Origin: DASQDN01 sp963825845
GTDB taxonomy: Bacteria; Acidobacteriota; Terriglobia; Bryobacterales; Bryobacteraceae
Direction of reading: 5' to 3'
Assembly (NCBI GenBank): GCA_963825845.1
Contig: CAWGVL010000050.1
Span: 1-64,000 of the forward strand
DNA: 64,000 nt
Under the pieces are notes generated by a model. The model made no database searches. It saw only the letters and a list, made by a program, of their open reading frames with translations, and had not been told where the DNA came from. Positions within the stretch are counted from its first letter, which is position 1. Every line of letters starts with the position of its first letter. This document shows, one piece after another, positions 18,579 through 26,421 of the stretch. Both the position numbers and the translations under genes were made by a program.

Positions 18579-19828
18579 TACCTGTCCACGTCTCCGAGAA
18601 CGAAGTCCATGCTGCCCATCGAGGCGATCGTGTCGGCAATCAGCTTGCCTTCGACCATCGGCGGCAACACTTGCAAGTTGCCGAAGCTCGGCGTTCGCAT
18701 GAAGACGCGGTGAGGATGGGATGAGCCATTGCTCACGACGTAGTAGGCGATCTCTCCGCGAGGCGATTCGATCGCCTGGTAAGCCTCACCGGCCGGAACC
18801 TTCATGCCCTCGGTGACGATCTTGAAATGATGGATTAACGCCTCCATCTGGGTTTTCATTTTTTCGCGGTCCGGCAGGGTGACGCGGGGAATGTCGAGTT
18901 GCCAAGGACCATCCGGCATGCCATCGAGCGCCTGCTTGACAATTTTGGCGCTTTGCCGCATTTCTTCCATGCGTACACGATACCGGGACCAAACATCGTT
19001 TTCGGTCAGGGTCGGCACGCGGAAATCGTATTTTTCGTATCCAGAATAGGGCTCGTCCTTGCGGATGTCCCATGGAACGCCGGCGCCGCGGATCATCGGT
19101 CCGGTGACACCCCAATCGATCAGATCCTGTAACGGAACAAAGCCAACGCCTTTGGTGCGCCGGAGCCAAATGGGATTCTTATCGAGCAGGTCCTCGTATT
19201 CGTCTACCTTCTCCGGGAAGGCGTCGATGAACTTGCGAACGGCTTTATCCCAGCCGCGCGGAGGTTCCAATGCGAGACCGCCGGGACGAATGTAGCTCGT
19301 CATCATGCGCTGTCCCGAGAACATTTCGAAGATCCGAAGGACGTCTTCGCGTTCACGGAAGCAATAAAAGAAGACCGTCATCGCGCCGATATCGAGCGCG
19401 TGCGTACCGAGCCAGACGCAGTGACTATTGATGCGCTGCAGTTCCGCCAACAGGACGCGCATCATCTGCACGGCTTGCGGCATCTCGTCCTGAACGTTCA
19501 ACAGTTTCTCGACCGCCAGCGCATACACGAGGTTGTTGCTCATGTTGGCGAGGTAGTCGACACGGTCAGTGAGCGGTACAACCTGCTGCCATGTACGTGT
19601 CTCACACTGCTTCTCGATGCCCGTGTGAAGAAAGCCGATGTCGGGATAAGCGCGAATTACCGTTTCGCCATCGAGTTCCAACAGCACACGGAGCACGCCG
19701 TGCGTAGACGGGTGCTGAGGACCCATGTTCAGGGTCATGCGCCTGCGGTGGTGCTGAGCTTCTCTTTCTATGTCAGCGGGGCTGGTGTCGAGCGTTGCGG
19801 TCGGAGAATTGAGATCAGAATCGCTCAT
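18578..19828 (-). CDS. nuoD: NADH-quinone oxidoreductase subunit D
   Basis: A 416-residue 49-kDa-type subunit that forms the quinone-reduction pocket together with NuoB and NuoH. The family sequence NMGPQHPSTHGVLR, with the quinone-site histidines, appears at about 35-48. Other conserved parts are GFLHTGIEKQCE, NSHCVWLG, SYIRPGG and the C-terminal ASMGSMDFVLGDVDR, which carries the aspartate used in place of a nickel ligand of related hydrogenases. It is a separate gene from nuoC, unlike the fused nuoCD of E. coli. Confidence 0.97.
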   Translation of the reverse strand: MSDSDLNSPTATLDTSPADIEREAQHHRRRMTLNMGPQHPSTHGVLRVLLELDGETVIRAYPDIGFLHTGIEKQCETRTWQQVVPLTDRVDYLANMSNNLVYALAVEKLLNVQDEMPQAVQMMRVLLAELQRINSHCVWLGTHALDIGAMTVFFYCFREREDVLRIFEMFSGQRMMTSYIRPGGLALEPPRGWDKAVRKFIDAFPEKVDEYEDLLDKNPIWLRRTKGVGFVPLQDLIDWGVTGPMIRGAGVPWDIRKDEPYSGYEKYDFRVPTLTENDVWSRYRVRMEEMRQSAKIVKQALDGMPDGPWQLDIPRVTLPDREKMKTQMEALIHHFKIVTEGMKVPAGEAYQAIESPRGEIAYYVVSNGSSHPHRVFMRTPSFGNLQVLPPMVEGKLIADTIASMGSMDFVLGDVDR

Positions 19829-19849
19829 TTGAATACTCGCCCTGGCATG

Positions 19850-20341
19850 CTACTCATCCTTATAACTGTAACGATGCCCATGGATGGGGAAATCCTTGCG
19901 GAGCGGATGTCCTTCCCAATCGTCGGGCATCATGATCCGCGTCAAGTTGGGGTGATTTCGGAAGCGCACCCCGAAAAGGTCGAACGTTTCGCGTTCGTAC
20001 CAATTGGCGCCGGGCCAGACCGGAGTGACGGAATCGATCTCCGGATTGTCGCCGTGCAGCCTACATTTGAGGCGCAGGCGTTCGCCGCGGCGTTCCATCG
20101 AATGGAGAAAATAGATGACCTCGAAGCGGGGCTCAACGGGATACAAGTCGACGCCGGTAATGGCACTGAGGCGATTGAGCTTCTGGTCTTCCTTGAGAAA
20201 ACGGCAAACCTCAACGATGCGAGTGGGGTCGACTTCGAGCGTCAACTCCTTCAAACGCAACGTTCCCGCAGTGATCGCGTCCGGGAGCTGCGCGACCAGG
20301 GCTGATACCACAGGGATTTCGCGAACCTGATCAGAGATCAT
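19850..20341 (-). CDS. nuoC: NADH-quinone oxidoreductase subunit C
   Basis: A 163-residue 30-kDa-type subunit. The conserved signature is WYERETFDLFGVRFRNHPNL, followed by RIMMPDDWEGHPLRKDFP. It belongs to the connecting module of complex I. Only 11 bp separate it from nuoA, where nuoB would be expected in a standard operon. The gene ends with YKDE shortly before nuoD. Confidence 0.95.
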   Translation of the reverse strand: MISDQVREIPVVSALVAQLPDAITAGTLRLKELTLEVDPTRIVEVCRFLKEDQKLNRLSAITGVDLYPVEPRFEVIYFLHSMERRGERLRLKCRLHGDNPEIDSVTPVWPGANWYERETFDLFGVRFRNHPNLTRIMMPDDWEGHPLRKDFPIHGHRYSYKDE

Positions 20342-20352
20342 TTGTCCAAGAG

Positions 20353-20838
20353 TTACTTTTCGATCAACTGCGCTGACTTGTCTTCTACCAGCGTAAATCC
20401 TCGCCCGGAAAGTTTTGGACTTGCCAGTTCTTCCGACCGGAAGTCGTCCATCGCTTCCTGGGACCAGTCGAGCACGCCCTTCTTCCAGATGTAGAAGAAA
20501 CCGATCAGCACTAAACCAATGAACAGCAACATCTCGATGAAGGGAAAGAATCGAGAAACCCGTGCCAGTTCACGGAAAACGACAGCCCACGGGTACAAGA
20601 AGATGGCCTCAATATCGAACAGGATGAAGACCATCGCGACCAGAAAGAACTTAACGCTAAACCGCTCCCGTGCCGATCCTACAGGCCGCATACCCGATTC
20701 GTATGGGGTATCCTTTGCAGCGTTTCGGACGCGCTTGCCCAGCAGCAAGCCTCCGCCGACAAGACCGAGGGCTACCGCTGCGGCAACGATCGCCTGGACA
20801 AGGATCGGAAAATACAGCTCGTAGTAGTTAGAAGGCAT
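20353..20838 (-). CDS. nuoA: NADH-quinone oxidoreductase subunit A
   Basis: A 161-residue membrane protein with three predicted helices. The diagnostic segments are PYESGMRPVGSARERFSVKF and the acidic FILFDIEAIFLYPWA. A hydrophilic tail of about 45 residues after the last helix is longer than usual. It is the first gene of the operon. No Shine-Dalgarno sequence is seen on its strand just before the ATG; a plausible promoter lies at 20879-20907. Confidence 0.95.
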   Translation of the reverse strand: MPSNYYELYFPILVQAIVAAAVALGLVGGGLLLGKRVRNAAKDTPYESGMRPVGSARERFSVKFFLVAMVFILFDIEAIFLYPWAVVFRELARVSRFFPFIEMLLFIGLVLIGFFYIWKKGVLDWSQEAMDDFRSEELASPKLSGRGFTLVEDKSAQLIEK

Positions 20839-20868
20839 TGAAAGGAGTGCGTAAGCGCGTACCAGGGC

Positions 20869-20878
20869 CTAATATTAG
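20869..20878. promoter_or_regulatory. AT-rich palindrome between thiS and nuoA
   Basis: CTAATATTAG is a perfect 10-base palindrome in the 45-base gap between the divergent thiS and nuoA starts. Read on the plus strand, its TAATAT could serve as a -10 for thiS with a nearly leaderless transcript. It also lies at the predicted nuo start site, so it could be an operator. Confidence 0.35.
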
Positions 20879-20907
20879 ATAGTATGACGCTAAAAGAAGG
20901 GTGTCAA
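20879..20907 (-). promoter_or_regulatory. Predicted sigma70-type promoter for the nuo operon, inside thiS
   Basis: On the minus strand, TTGACA (plus 20902-20907) is followed after 17 bp by TACTAT (plus 20879-20884). This places a start site near 20872 and leaves a leader of about 35 bases before the nuoA ATG. The -35 box lies inside the first codons of the divergent thiS gene. The match to consensus (6/6 and 4/6) is seen directly; activity is inferred. Confidence 0.5.
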
Positions 20908-21111
20908 ACCATCGAGGTCGCGATCAACGGCGAGATCCGGGCTGTGCCGGGCGGGTTGACGGTATCCGGGCTGTTGGATTGGCTCGGGGTTGACGCGCAA
21001 AGAATTGCGGTCGAGCTGAATCGCGAGATCGTCCGGCAGCCGGGTTGGGGCGCGACGGAGGTCGGGCCTGGGGCTCAGTTGGAGATCGTTCAGTTTGTCG
21101 GGGGCGGGTGA
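20884..21111 (+). CDS. thiS: Sulfur carrier protein ThiS
   Basis: A 75-residue ubiquitin-fold protein ending in the diagnostic VGGG, whose terminal Gly-Gly is adenylated and converted to a thiocarboxylate for thiazole synthesis in thiamine biosynthesis. ThiS-like features are VAINGE near residue 13, LNREIV at mid-length and QLEIVQFVGGG at the end. No other thiamine gene (thiG, thiF, thiE) lies in this window, so the carrier stands alone here and its partner must be elsewhere. It diverges from nuoA and is followed by the converging gene at 21129. A MoaD-type role is less likely because of the length and the NREIV motif. Confidence 0.85.
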   Translation: MTLKEGCQTIEVAINGEIRAVPGGLTVSGLLDWLGVDAQRIAVELNREIVRQPGWGATEVGPGAQLEIVQFVGGG

Positions 21112-21128
21112 TGTTCGGTTTCGCTCCT

Positions 21129-21797
21129 TTACAGTCGCGGCTCGGGTTCGGGGTCGCGGTCTTCGGGACGGATGATGTGAATGACCCGGACGTCGGGATA
21201 GTCGGTGTAGGGCATATCCGGGATGTCGGATTTTGAGGATTCGGCGGTTGCTGCCTTGCTCTGCGAAACGAAGCCAATTTTCTCCGCCGGCGGGGCGTTG
21301 CGGCGCTCTTCACGGAAACGGTCATTCTGCACTTTGCGGAGAGTTTCGACGGCGCGGAAGTAGGATCGCTCGATGTTGGTGTTGTAGCGGTCGAGATTCC
21401 GCATGTTGTCATCGCGGTCTGTGAAGAAGACGGCCAGCGCGTCATCGTCATCGGAGCGTGGGGCAGGGTTGCACTGATTGCGCTGCTTCAGCGCCTGGAT
21501 GCCGAGGCGGAGCGCTGATGCCTCGACACGCCGGGCGCGGAGCAGCCGCCAATAGCTGTTGACGATCACTTCGACCAGCATGGATTCGGAGGAGCCTACC
21601 GGGTTGTATTGGGCCAAGAGGGTTTCGCGGAGTTCAGCGTAGGAGTGCTCGTCTTCGTAGGGAAGTACGGCGGTGTCGGCCGTCATACCGTGCTTCAGGG
21701 CGTTGAACTTCGTTACGGCTTTGCCCAAGTCGGATGCCGGGCCTGTGGAGCGCTGGGCATTGCGACGATTTGCTTCGATTTGTTTCTGACTGGCCAT
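21129..21797 (-). CDS. Hypothetical protein with N-terminal NRRNAQ-STGP motif
   Basis: A 222-residue protein whose N-terminus (KQIEANRRNAQRSTGPASD followed by GKAVTKFNALKHGMTA) matches a motif shared by many hypothetical proteins of Acidobacteria and Planctomycetes. Beyond residue ~45 the sequence is helical and charged, with a conserved-looking ESMLVEVIVNSYWRLLRARRVE segment, and the C-terminal third is low complexity and polar. No catalytic motif is visible. I know of no assigned function; the Asn/Arg-rich start could bind nucleic acid, which is speculation. A good ribosome-binding site, TAAAGGAG, precedes the ATG. A terminator-like hairpin sits just upstream in the leader. Confidence 0.75.
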   Translation of the reverse strand: MASQKQIEANRRNAQRSTGPASDLGKAVTKFNALKHGMTADTAVLPYEDEHSYAELRETLLAQYNPVGSSESMLVEVIVNSYWRLLRARRVEASALRLGIQALKQRNQCNPAPRSDDDDALAVFFTDRDDNMRNLDRYNTNIERSYFRAVETLRKVQNDRFREERRNAPPAEKIGFVSQSKAATAESSKSDIPDMPYTDYPDVRVIHIIRPEDRDPEPEPRL

Positions 21798-21820
21798 TTC
21801 GGGACTCCTTTAAATGCAGA

Positions 21821-21855
21821 AAAGGCCGAGCGCCTTGATGGGGCGATCGGCCTTT
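21821..21855 (-). terminator. Terminator-like hairpin in the leader of the NRRNAQ gene
   Basis: AAAGGCCGA (21821-21829) pairs with TCGGCCTTT (21847-21855), and inside it CGCC (21831-21834) pairs with GGCG (21842-21845). On the minus strand the stem is followed by TTTTCTGC, then TAAAGGAG and the gene's ATG at 21797. This is the structure of an intrinsic terminator, located between any upstream promoter and the ribosome-binding site, so it would act as an attenuator. Confidence 0.6.
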
Positions 21856-21858
21856 CTA

Positions 21859-22293
21859 CTTCCAGTGTACGGCTCAGGTCCAAATTTGTTGTGGGGGATG
21901 GGTTTGGAAGTTACCGGAGAGGATAGAGTTAGGGTGATTTTTGACGTGTGTGAACGCTTTATGAAGGGCCACCGATAAACGCGGATAAGATCTGTTGGAG
22001 AGACCCGGTTTGGTTCGATCCGGCCGGGTGCGGGGCAGAAGGTGGGATCAGGGCAGAATTTATAGGTTCGGGTCCATCAGAAGTAGATTCTGGAAGGCTT
22101 ACCGTACCGAATCGAACCGCTGCTGATTAAAGCAAGTGATTCGCCAAACCTGGTTCGTGTTTTTTGGGCCGTATTTTGATGAGTTCCGTCGCTAATCGGG
22201 GAGAGGGCACGGAAGTTCTTACATTCGCACTTACCTACTTACCTGTTTACCTCCGTTTGGTAAAATGAAGATTACCTCCGAGCTACTCATCTG
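21859..22293. other. Non-coding gap between the NRRNAQ gene and the helicase
   Basis: This 435-base gap lies between two divergent genes and should contain both promoters. I see no open frame with protein character, no tRNA and no strong repeat. Confidence 0.5.
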
Positions 22294-24720
22294 ATGGATT
22301 TCCTTGCAGGTCTGAACCCCCAGCAGCGCGATGCGGCTGCGCACGTCGAAGGTCCGCTGCTGATCCTCGCCGGCGCGGGCAGCGGCAAGACCCGTGTGAT
22401 CACACACCGGATCGCGCATCTCGTGCACCATCACGGCATCCCTGCGCAATCCATGCTCGCGGTGACGTTCACGAATAAAGCAGCGGAGGAGATGCGGAAA
22501 CGCATTGAAGCGCTGCTCGCCAAGGCGGGGGCTTCGGGATCGCCGAACGTCTCCACGTTTCATTCGTTTTGTGTCCGTCTTTTGCGGCGCGATGGCGACC
22601 GGCTCGCTCCTATTCGTCCGAACTTCACGCGACAGTTCACGATCTACGACGACGACGACCAGATCTCGATCATCAAGGGCATCTACAAAGCTCTCGGTCT
22701 CGACGAGAAGTTCATGCAGTATCGCGCGGCGCTCTCGAAGATCAGCCACGCGAAAAATGTCCAGCAAACGCCGCAGGACTTTTATAAAGACACTACCGAT
22801 CCGAAGATGGCCCGGCTGGCCGTGGTGTTCCAGCGGTACGAAGAAGCTCTGCTCCGAAGCAACGCGCTCGACTTTGATGATCTGCTGCTGCAAAGCGTCC
22901 GGCTGCTGAAGCATGACGCCGACCTGCGCGCGATCTACGGGCGTAAGCTGCAGTTCCTTACGATCGACGAGTACCAGGATACAAACCGCACGCAATATGA
23001 TTTGGTTCGACTGCTCAGCGAGTCGCACCGGAATGTTGTTGTGGTCGGCGATGAGGACCAGTCGATTTACGGGTGGCGCGGCGCCGATATCCGCAACATC
23101 CTCGACTTCGAGCGCGATTATCCGAACGCCAGCGTGATCCGGCTGGAACAGAATTACCGCTCGACGCAGAAGATTCTCGAGGCGGCGGGCGCAGTGGTGG
23201 CCAATAATAAGGCCCGTAAGGGGAAGAACCTTTGGACGTCATCGGGGCCGGGCGAATCGATCCAGATGTACGAGGCGCCGGATGCGGAGAACGAAGCGCT
23301 CTTCATTGCGGATACGATCGAGAATCTTCTCCGGCACAATCCGGACGATCGCGTGGCGGTGCTGTACCGGACCAACTTCCAGTCGCGACAGATCGAAGAA
23401 GCACTGCGGCGCTACGGCCGGAAGTACATCGTCGTCGGTGGATTCAGTTTCTACCAGCGCGCGGAAGTGAAGGACATCCTGGCCTACCTGAAGGTGGTTG
23501 CCAGTCCCAACGATTCAATCAGCCTGCTGCGCATCATTAATACTCCCGCGCGTGGGATCGGCAAGACGACGGTCGATCAGATCGAGCAGTTCGCAAACGA
23601 GCATCAACTGAGCGTTTGGGGGGCCATCGGGAAACTGCTGGAGGATCGCGCCTTTCCAACACGGGCCGAGGCGGCGCTTTCGGTATTCCGGAAGATGATC
23701 GAAGAGTTACACGCGGAGGCAGGCGAGCGGCCGATCGATCAGTTGGTACGGCTGGTTCTCGATCGGACCGGGTATCAACGGATGCTCGAGCAGGATCCGA
23801 ACCCGGACGCCGAGTCGCGCACGGGAAACCTGATGGAGTTGGTGAACGCAGCGGCGGATGCTGCGGAACGGGGCGAAATCCTGGCCGATTTCCTCGATCA
23901 CGCAGCGCTGGTTTCCGATGCGGATAGCGTGGACAGCGGGGCTCAGGTATCGCTGCTGACGCTGCATAACGCAAAGGGCCTCGAGTTTCCGATCGTGTTT
24001 CTGGCGGGCATGGAGGAGGGTCTTTTTCCCCACATGCGATCGCTGGACTCTGAAGCTCAGATGGAAGAAGAGCGCCGCCTGTGCTACGTTGGCATGACGA
24101 GGGCTGAAAAGCGCCTGTTCCTGAGTTGGGCGCGTTTCCGTCGCCGGTTTGGCGGCGGTCAGCCGGAGCCGAGTATTCCATCGCGGTTTTTGAATGAAGT
24201 ACCGCGGACGCTGGTTGAGTTCAGCGGACACAAGGGTGGTCAGTCCGTGCCGCAGGTTGAACTGTACGCGGAGCGCTCCTATGTACGGGAGACGGCGAAG
24301 CGGAATCTGTACACGGGCAAGACCTACAACTCGGTTGAGAATATCTCGAATTTCTTTGCCGAGCGTGGCATGCCTCCTCCGTCAGGACTGCAGCGTCCGA
24401 GTGGTGGCGGATCGTCATCGGGGTCGCCGAGGCCGCCCGTTCCGGCGAGTTCTTCGAAGCCGGCTGCTCCAACGGGCGCGAGTTCGAACGCGCCGCGGCC
24501 ACCGAGCGGCACTCAGCAGCAGGCACGACCGGCGGCTGCGGCCGCTCCTCCGAAGAAGAAGGTGTTCGGGGCCGGTTCGACGGTGCGGCATCCAAAGTAT
24601 GGCCGCGGTACGGTGCTTCGTCGGGAAGGCGACGGCGACGACGCGAAGTTGACGATCAGTTTCCCGGGATACGGGCTGAAGAAGATTATCGAAAAGTTTG
24701 CAGGAATCAGAGAAGAATGA
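22294..24720 (+). CDS. pcrA: ATP-dependent DNA helicase PcrA/UvrD
   Basis: An 808-residue superfamily 1A 3'-5' helicase. Motifs in order are NPQQRDAA (Q motif) at about 8-15, the Walker A AGAGSGKTR at about 26-34, TFTNKAAEEM (Ia), TIDEYQDTN (II), GDEDQSIYGWRGAD (III), LEQNYRST (IV), LLTLHNAKGLEFP (V) and LCYVGMTRAEKRL (VI). A Pro/Ser/Ala-rich linker (about 690-755) leads to a C-terminal Tudor-like domain (VRHPKYGRGTVL ... KKIIEKFAGI), as in PcrA, which contacts RNA polymerase. It acts in nucleotide excision repair and removes protein roadblocks and recombinase filaments. Its stop codon overlaps the ATG of a small basic protein gene. Confidence 0.96.
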   Translation: MDFLAGLNPQQRDAAAHVEGPLLILAGAGSGKTRVITHRIAHLVHHHGIPAQSMLAVTFTNKAAEEMRKRIEALLAKAGASGSPNVSTFHSFCVRLLRRDGDRLAPIRPNFTRQFTIYDDDDQISIIKGIYKALGLDEKFMQYRAALSKISHAKNVQQTPQDFYKDTTDPKMARLAVVFQRYEEALLRSNALDFDDLLLQSVRLLKHDADLRAIYGRKLQFLTIDEYQDTNRTQYDLVRLLSESHRNVVVVGDEDQSIYGWRGADIRNILDFERDYPNASVIRLEQNYRSTQKILEAAGAVVANNKARKGKNLWTSSGPGESIQMYEAPDAENEALFIADTIENLLRHNPDDRVAVLYRTNFQSRQIEEALRRYGRKYIVVGGFSFYQRAEVKDILAYLKVVASPNDSISLLRIINTPARGIGKTTVDQIEQFANEHQLSVWGAIGKLLEDRAFPTRAEAALSVFRKMIEELHAEAGERPIDQLVRLVLDRTGYQRMLEQDPNPDAESRTGNLMELVNAAADAAERGEILADFLDHAALVSDADSVDSGAQVSLLTLHNAKGLEFPIVFLAGMEEGLFPHMRSLDSEAQMEEERRLCYVGMTRAEKRLFLSWARFRRRFGGGQPEPSIPSRFLNEVPRTLVEFSGHKGGQSVPQVELYAERSYVRETAKRNLYTGKTYNSVENISNFFAERGMPPPSGLQRPSGGGSSSGSPRPPVPASSSKPAAPTGASSNAPRPPSGTQQQARPAAAAAPPKKKVFGAGSTVRHPKYGRGTVLRREGDGDDAKLTISFPGYGLKKIIEKFAGIREE

Positions 24721-24878
24721 ATACGAAACACGTAGAAGATAAGACAGAACGCAAAAAGTTGAAGCGCACCGCCCGCAAGGCTGCGCCGCCGGTAGCCCCG
24801 CGCGCGGCTGGTGAGGCTCGAGGGTCGAACAAGCGGAAGGTTCGCAAGATCGTCAAGGGCCAGACCAAGAAGCGCTAG
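24717..24878 (+). CDS. Small very basic protein coupled to the helicase gene
   Basis: The ATG at 24717 overlaps the helicase stop as ATGA and starts a 53-residue frame ending TAG at 24878. The product is extremely rich in lysine and arginine with an Ala/Pro centre (KAAPPVAPRAAGEA) and a tail KRKVRKIVKGQTKKR. Such composition suggests nucleic-acid binding. The stop-start overlap predicts coupled translation. Only 3 bases separate its end from the permease start, so the three genes may be one transcript. I do not recognise a family. Confidence 0.55.
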   Translation: MNTKHVEDKTERKKLKRTARKAAPPVAPRAAGEARGSNKRKVRKIVKGQTKKR

Positions 24879-24881
24879 CCC

Positions 24882-26375
24882 GTGAGCCTGCTCCGCACCA
24901 AGAGCATCGATGTTCTTATTGCGGACTCTGAGGAGCCTGGAAGGCGTCTGAATAAGACTCTTGGGCCGTGGAGTCTGACGGCTCTTGGTATCGGGGCGGT
25001 AATCGGCTCCGGTATTTTCATCCTGACGGGAACGGCGGCAGCCGGCGAGACTCTCGCCGTTCCCTCGATTCTGAATGCTCCAGTGCTCGACCTCATCTTG
25101 CATGGGGGCAGTCCTGTGTCGACGATTGGACGACCGGGCGCGGGTCCGGGGATCTCGCTTTCCTTCCTCTTAGTTGCGCTCGTTTGCAGCTTCGCGGCGC
25201 TTTGTTATGCGGAGCTAGCATCCATGATTCCGATCGCCGGAAGCGCGTATACGTATGCTTATGCGACGCTCGGCGAAATATTCGCCTGGATCATCGGCTG
25301 GGACCTGATCCTGGAGTATGCCGTTTCGAATATGGCGGTCGCGGTCGGATTCTCAGCGTACTTCAACGACATTCTCGACGCGCTGTTCGGCTTTCACCTG
25401 CCGAAGGTTCTGTCCGAGCCCATGATTTCAGGAGGGCAGATGACAGGAAGTTACTTCAACGTCCCTGCCCTGCTCGTGATTCTGGTTTTGACCTGGATTC
25501 TGGTGCGAGGCGTGAAAGAAAGCGCCAATGCCAACAACATCATGGTGGTGATCAAGATCATCGCGATCCTGGTGTTTGTATTTGCGGCGGCGGGCTCCGT
25601 GAAAACGGAAAACTGGCATCCGTTCATGCCGAACGGATTCTCAGGCGTGCTGACGGGCGCAGCGATCGTGTTCTTCACCTACATCGGATTCGATTCGGTT
25701 TCGACCGCAGCGGAGGAGTGCCAGATGCCCCAGCGCGATCTGCCGTTCGGGATCCTGATGACACTGGCGATTTGCACGGTTTTGTACGTGAGTGTTTCGC
25801 TGGTGCTGACCGGTGTCGCGAACTGGAAGACGCTGGCGAATGCGGCGCCGGTGGTTACGGTATTGAAGGATCTCGGATACGAAAGAGTGCGGCAGATTGT
25901 CGGAGCAGGCGCGCTGCTCGGTATGTTGTCCTCGCTGCTGGTGTTTCAGTATGGGCAGGCTCGGGTGTGGTTTGCGATGTCGCGGGATGGGCTGCTGCCG
26001 GGATTCTTTTCGCGAGTGCATGCCCGTTTCAAGACGCCTCATGTGAGCACATGGGTCGCGGGGTTGGCGGTCGGAATTCCGGCCGGCGTGTGGGATATCG
26101 GCACATTCGCCGATCTGTCGAATATCGGGACGCTGTTCGCATTCATCGTCGTGTCGGCGGGTGTGATCGCCTTGCGGAGGCGTCAACCTGCTCGACCTCG
26201 GGGATTTCGCGTGCCGCTTGTACCGCTGCTTCCCGCGCTGTCGATTGTGTCCTGCCTGGTGCTGATGCTTGGGCTACCCCTCGAGACCTGGATTCGGTTC
26301 TTTGTTTGGTTGATTGTCGGTCTCGTGATTTATTTCACGTTCGGCCGCCGGTCTTCGCGATTGTCGGCGGAGTGA
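24882..26375 (+). CDS. APC-superfamily amino acid permease (YfnA/CAT-like)
   Basis: A 497-residue membrane protein with about 12-13 predicted helices. Helix 1 contains GIGAVIGSGIFILTGTAA, the substrate-binding glycine-rich unwound segment of APC transporters. Other family features are CYAELASMIPIAGSAYTYAY, GWDLILEYAV, FFTYIGFDSVSTAAEE and ARVWFAMSRDGLLP, all close to the cationic amino acid transporter (CAT) branch. It would import an amino acid by proton or sodium symport; the substrate cannot be fixed. The GTG start at 24882 follows the small basic gene by 3 bases. It ends convergently 46 bp from the barrel gene. Confidence 0.92.
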   Translation: MSLLRTKSIDVLIADSEEPGRRLNKTLGPWSLTALGIGAVIGSGIFILTGTAAAGETLAVPSILNAPVLDLILHGGSPVSTIGRPGAGPGISLSFLLVALVCSFAALCYAELASMIPIAGSAYTYAYATLGEIFAWIIGWDLILEYAVSNMAVAVGFSAYFNDILDALFGFHLPKVLSEPMISGGQMTGSYFNVPALLVILVLTWILVRGVKESANANNIMVVIKIIAILVFVFAAAGSVKTENWHPFMPNGFSGVLTGAAIVFFTYIGFDSVSTAAEECQMPQRDLPFGILMTLAICTVLYVSVSLVLTGVANWKTLANAAPVVTVLKDLGYERVRQIVGAGALLGMLSSLLVFQYGQARVWFAMSRDGLLPGFFSRVHARFKTPHVSTWVAGLAVGIPAGVWDIGTFADLSNIGTLFAFIVVSAGVIALRRRQPARPRGFRVPLVPLLPALSIVSCLVLMLGLPLETWIRFFVWLIVGLVIYFTFGRRSSRLSAE

Positions 26376-26421
26376 AGGTTCGCGGAGGCAGAGACTGCGT
26401 CATGGGCGTTGGCTCGCTTTG

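Noticed and set aside
22231..23028. 265-residue minus-strand open frame opposite the helicase start
   Set aside because: Shadow of the helicase gene, whose motifs are complete on the plus strand.
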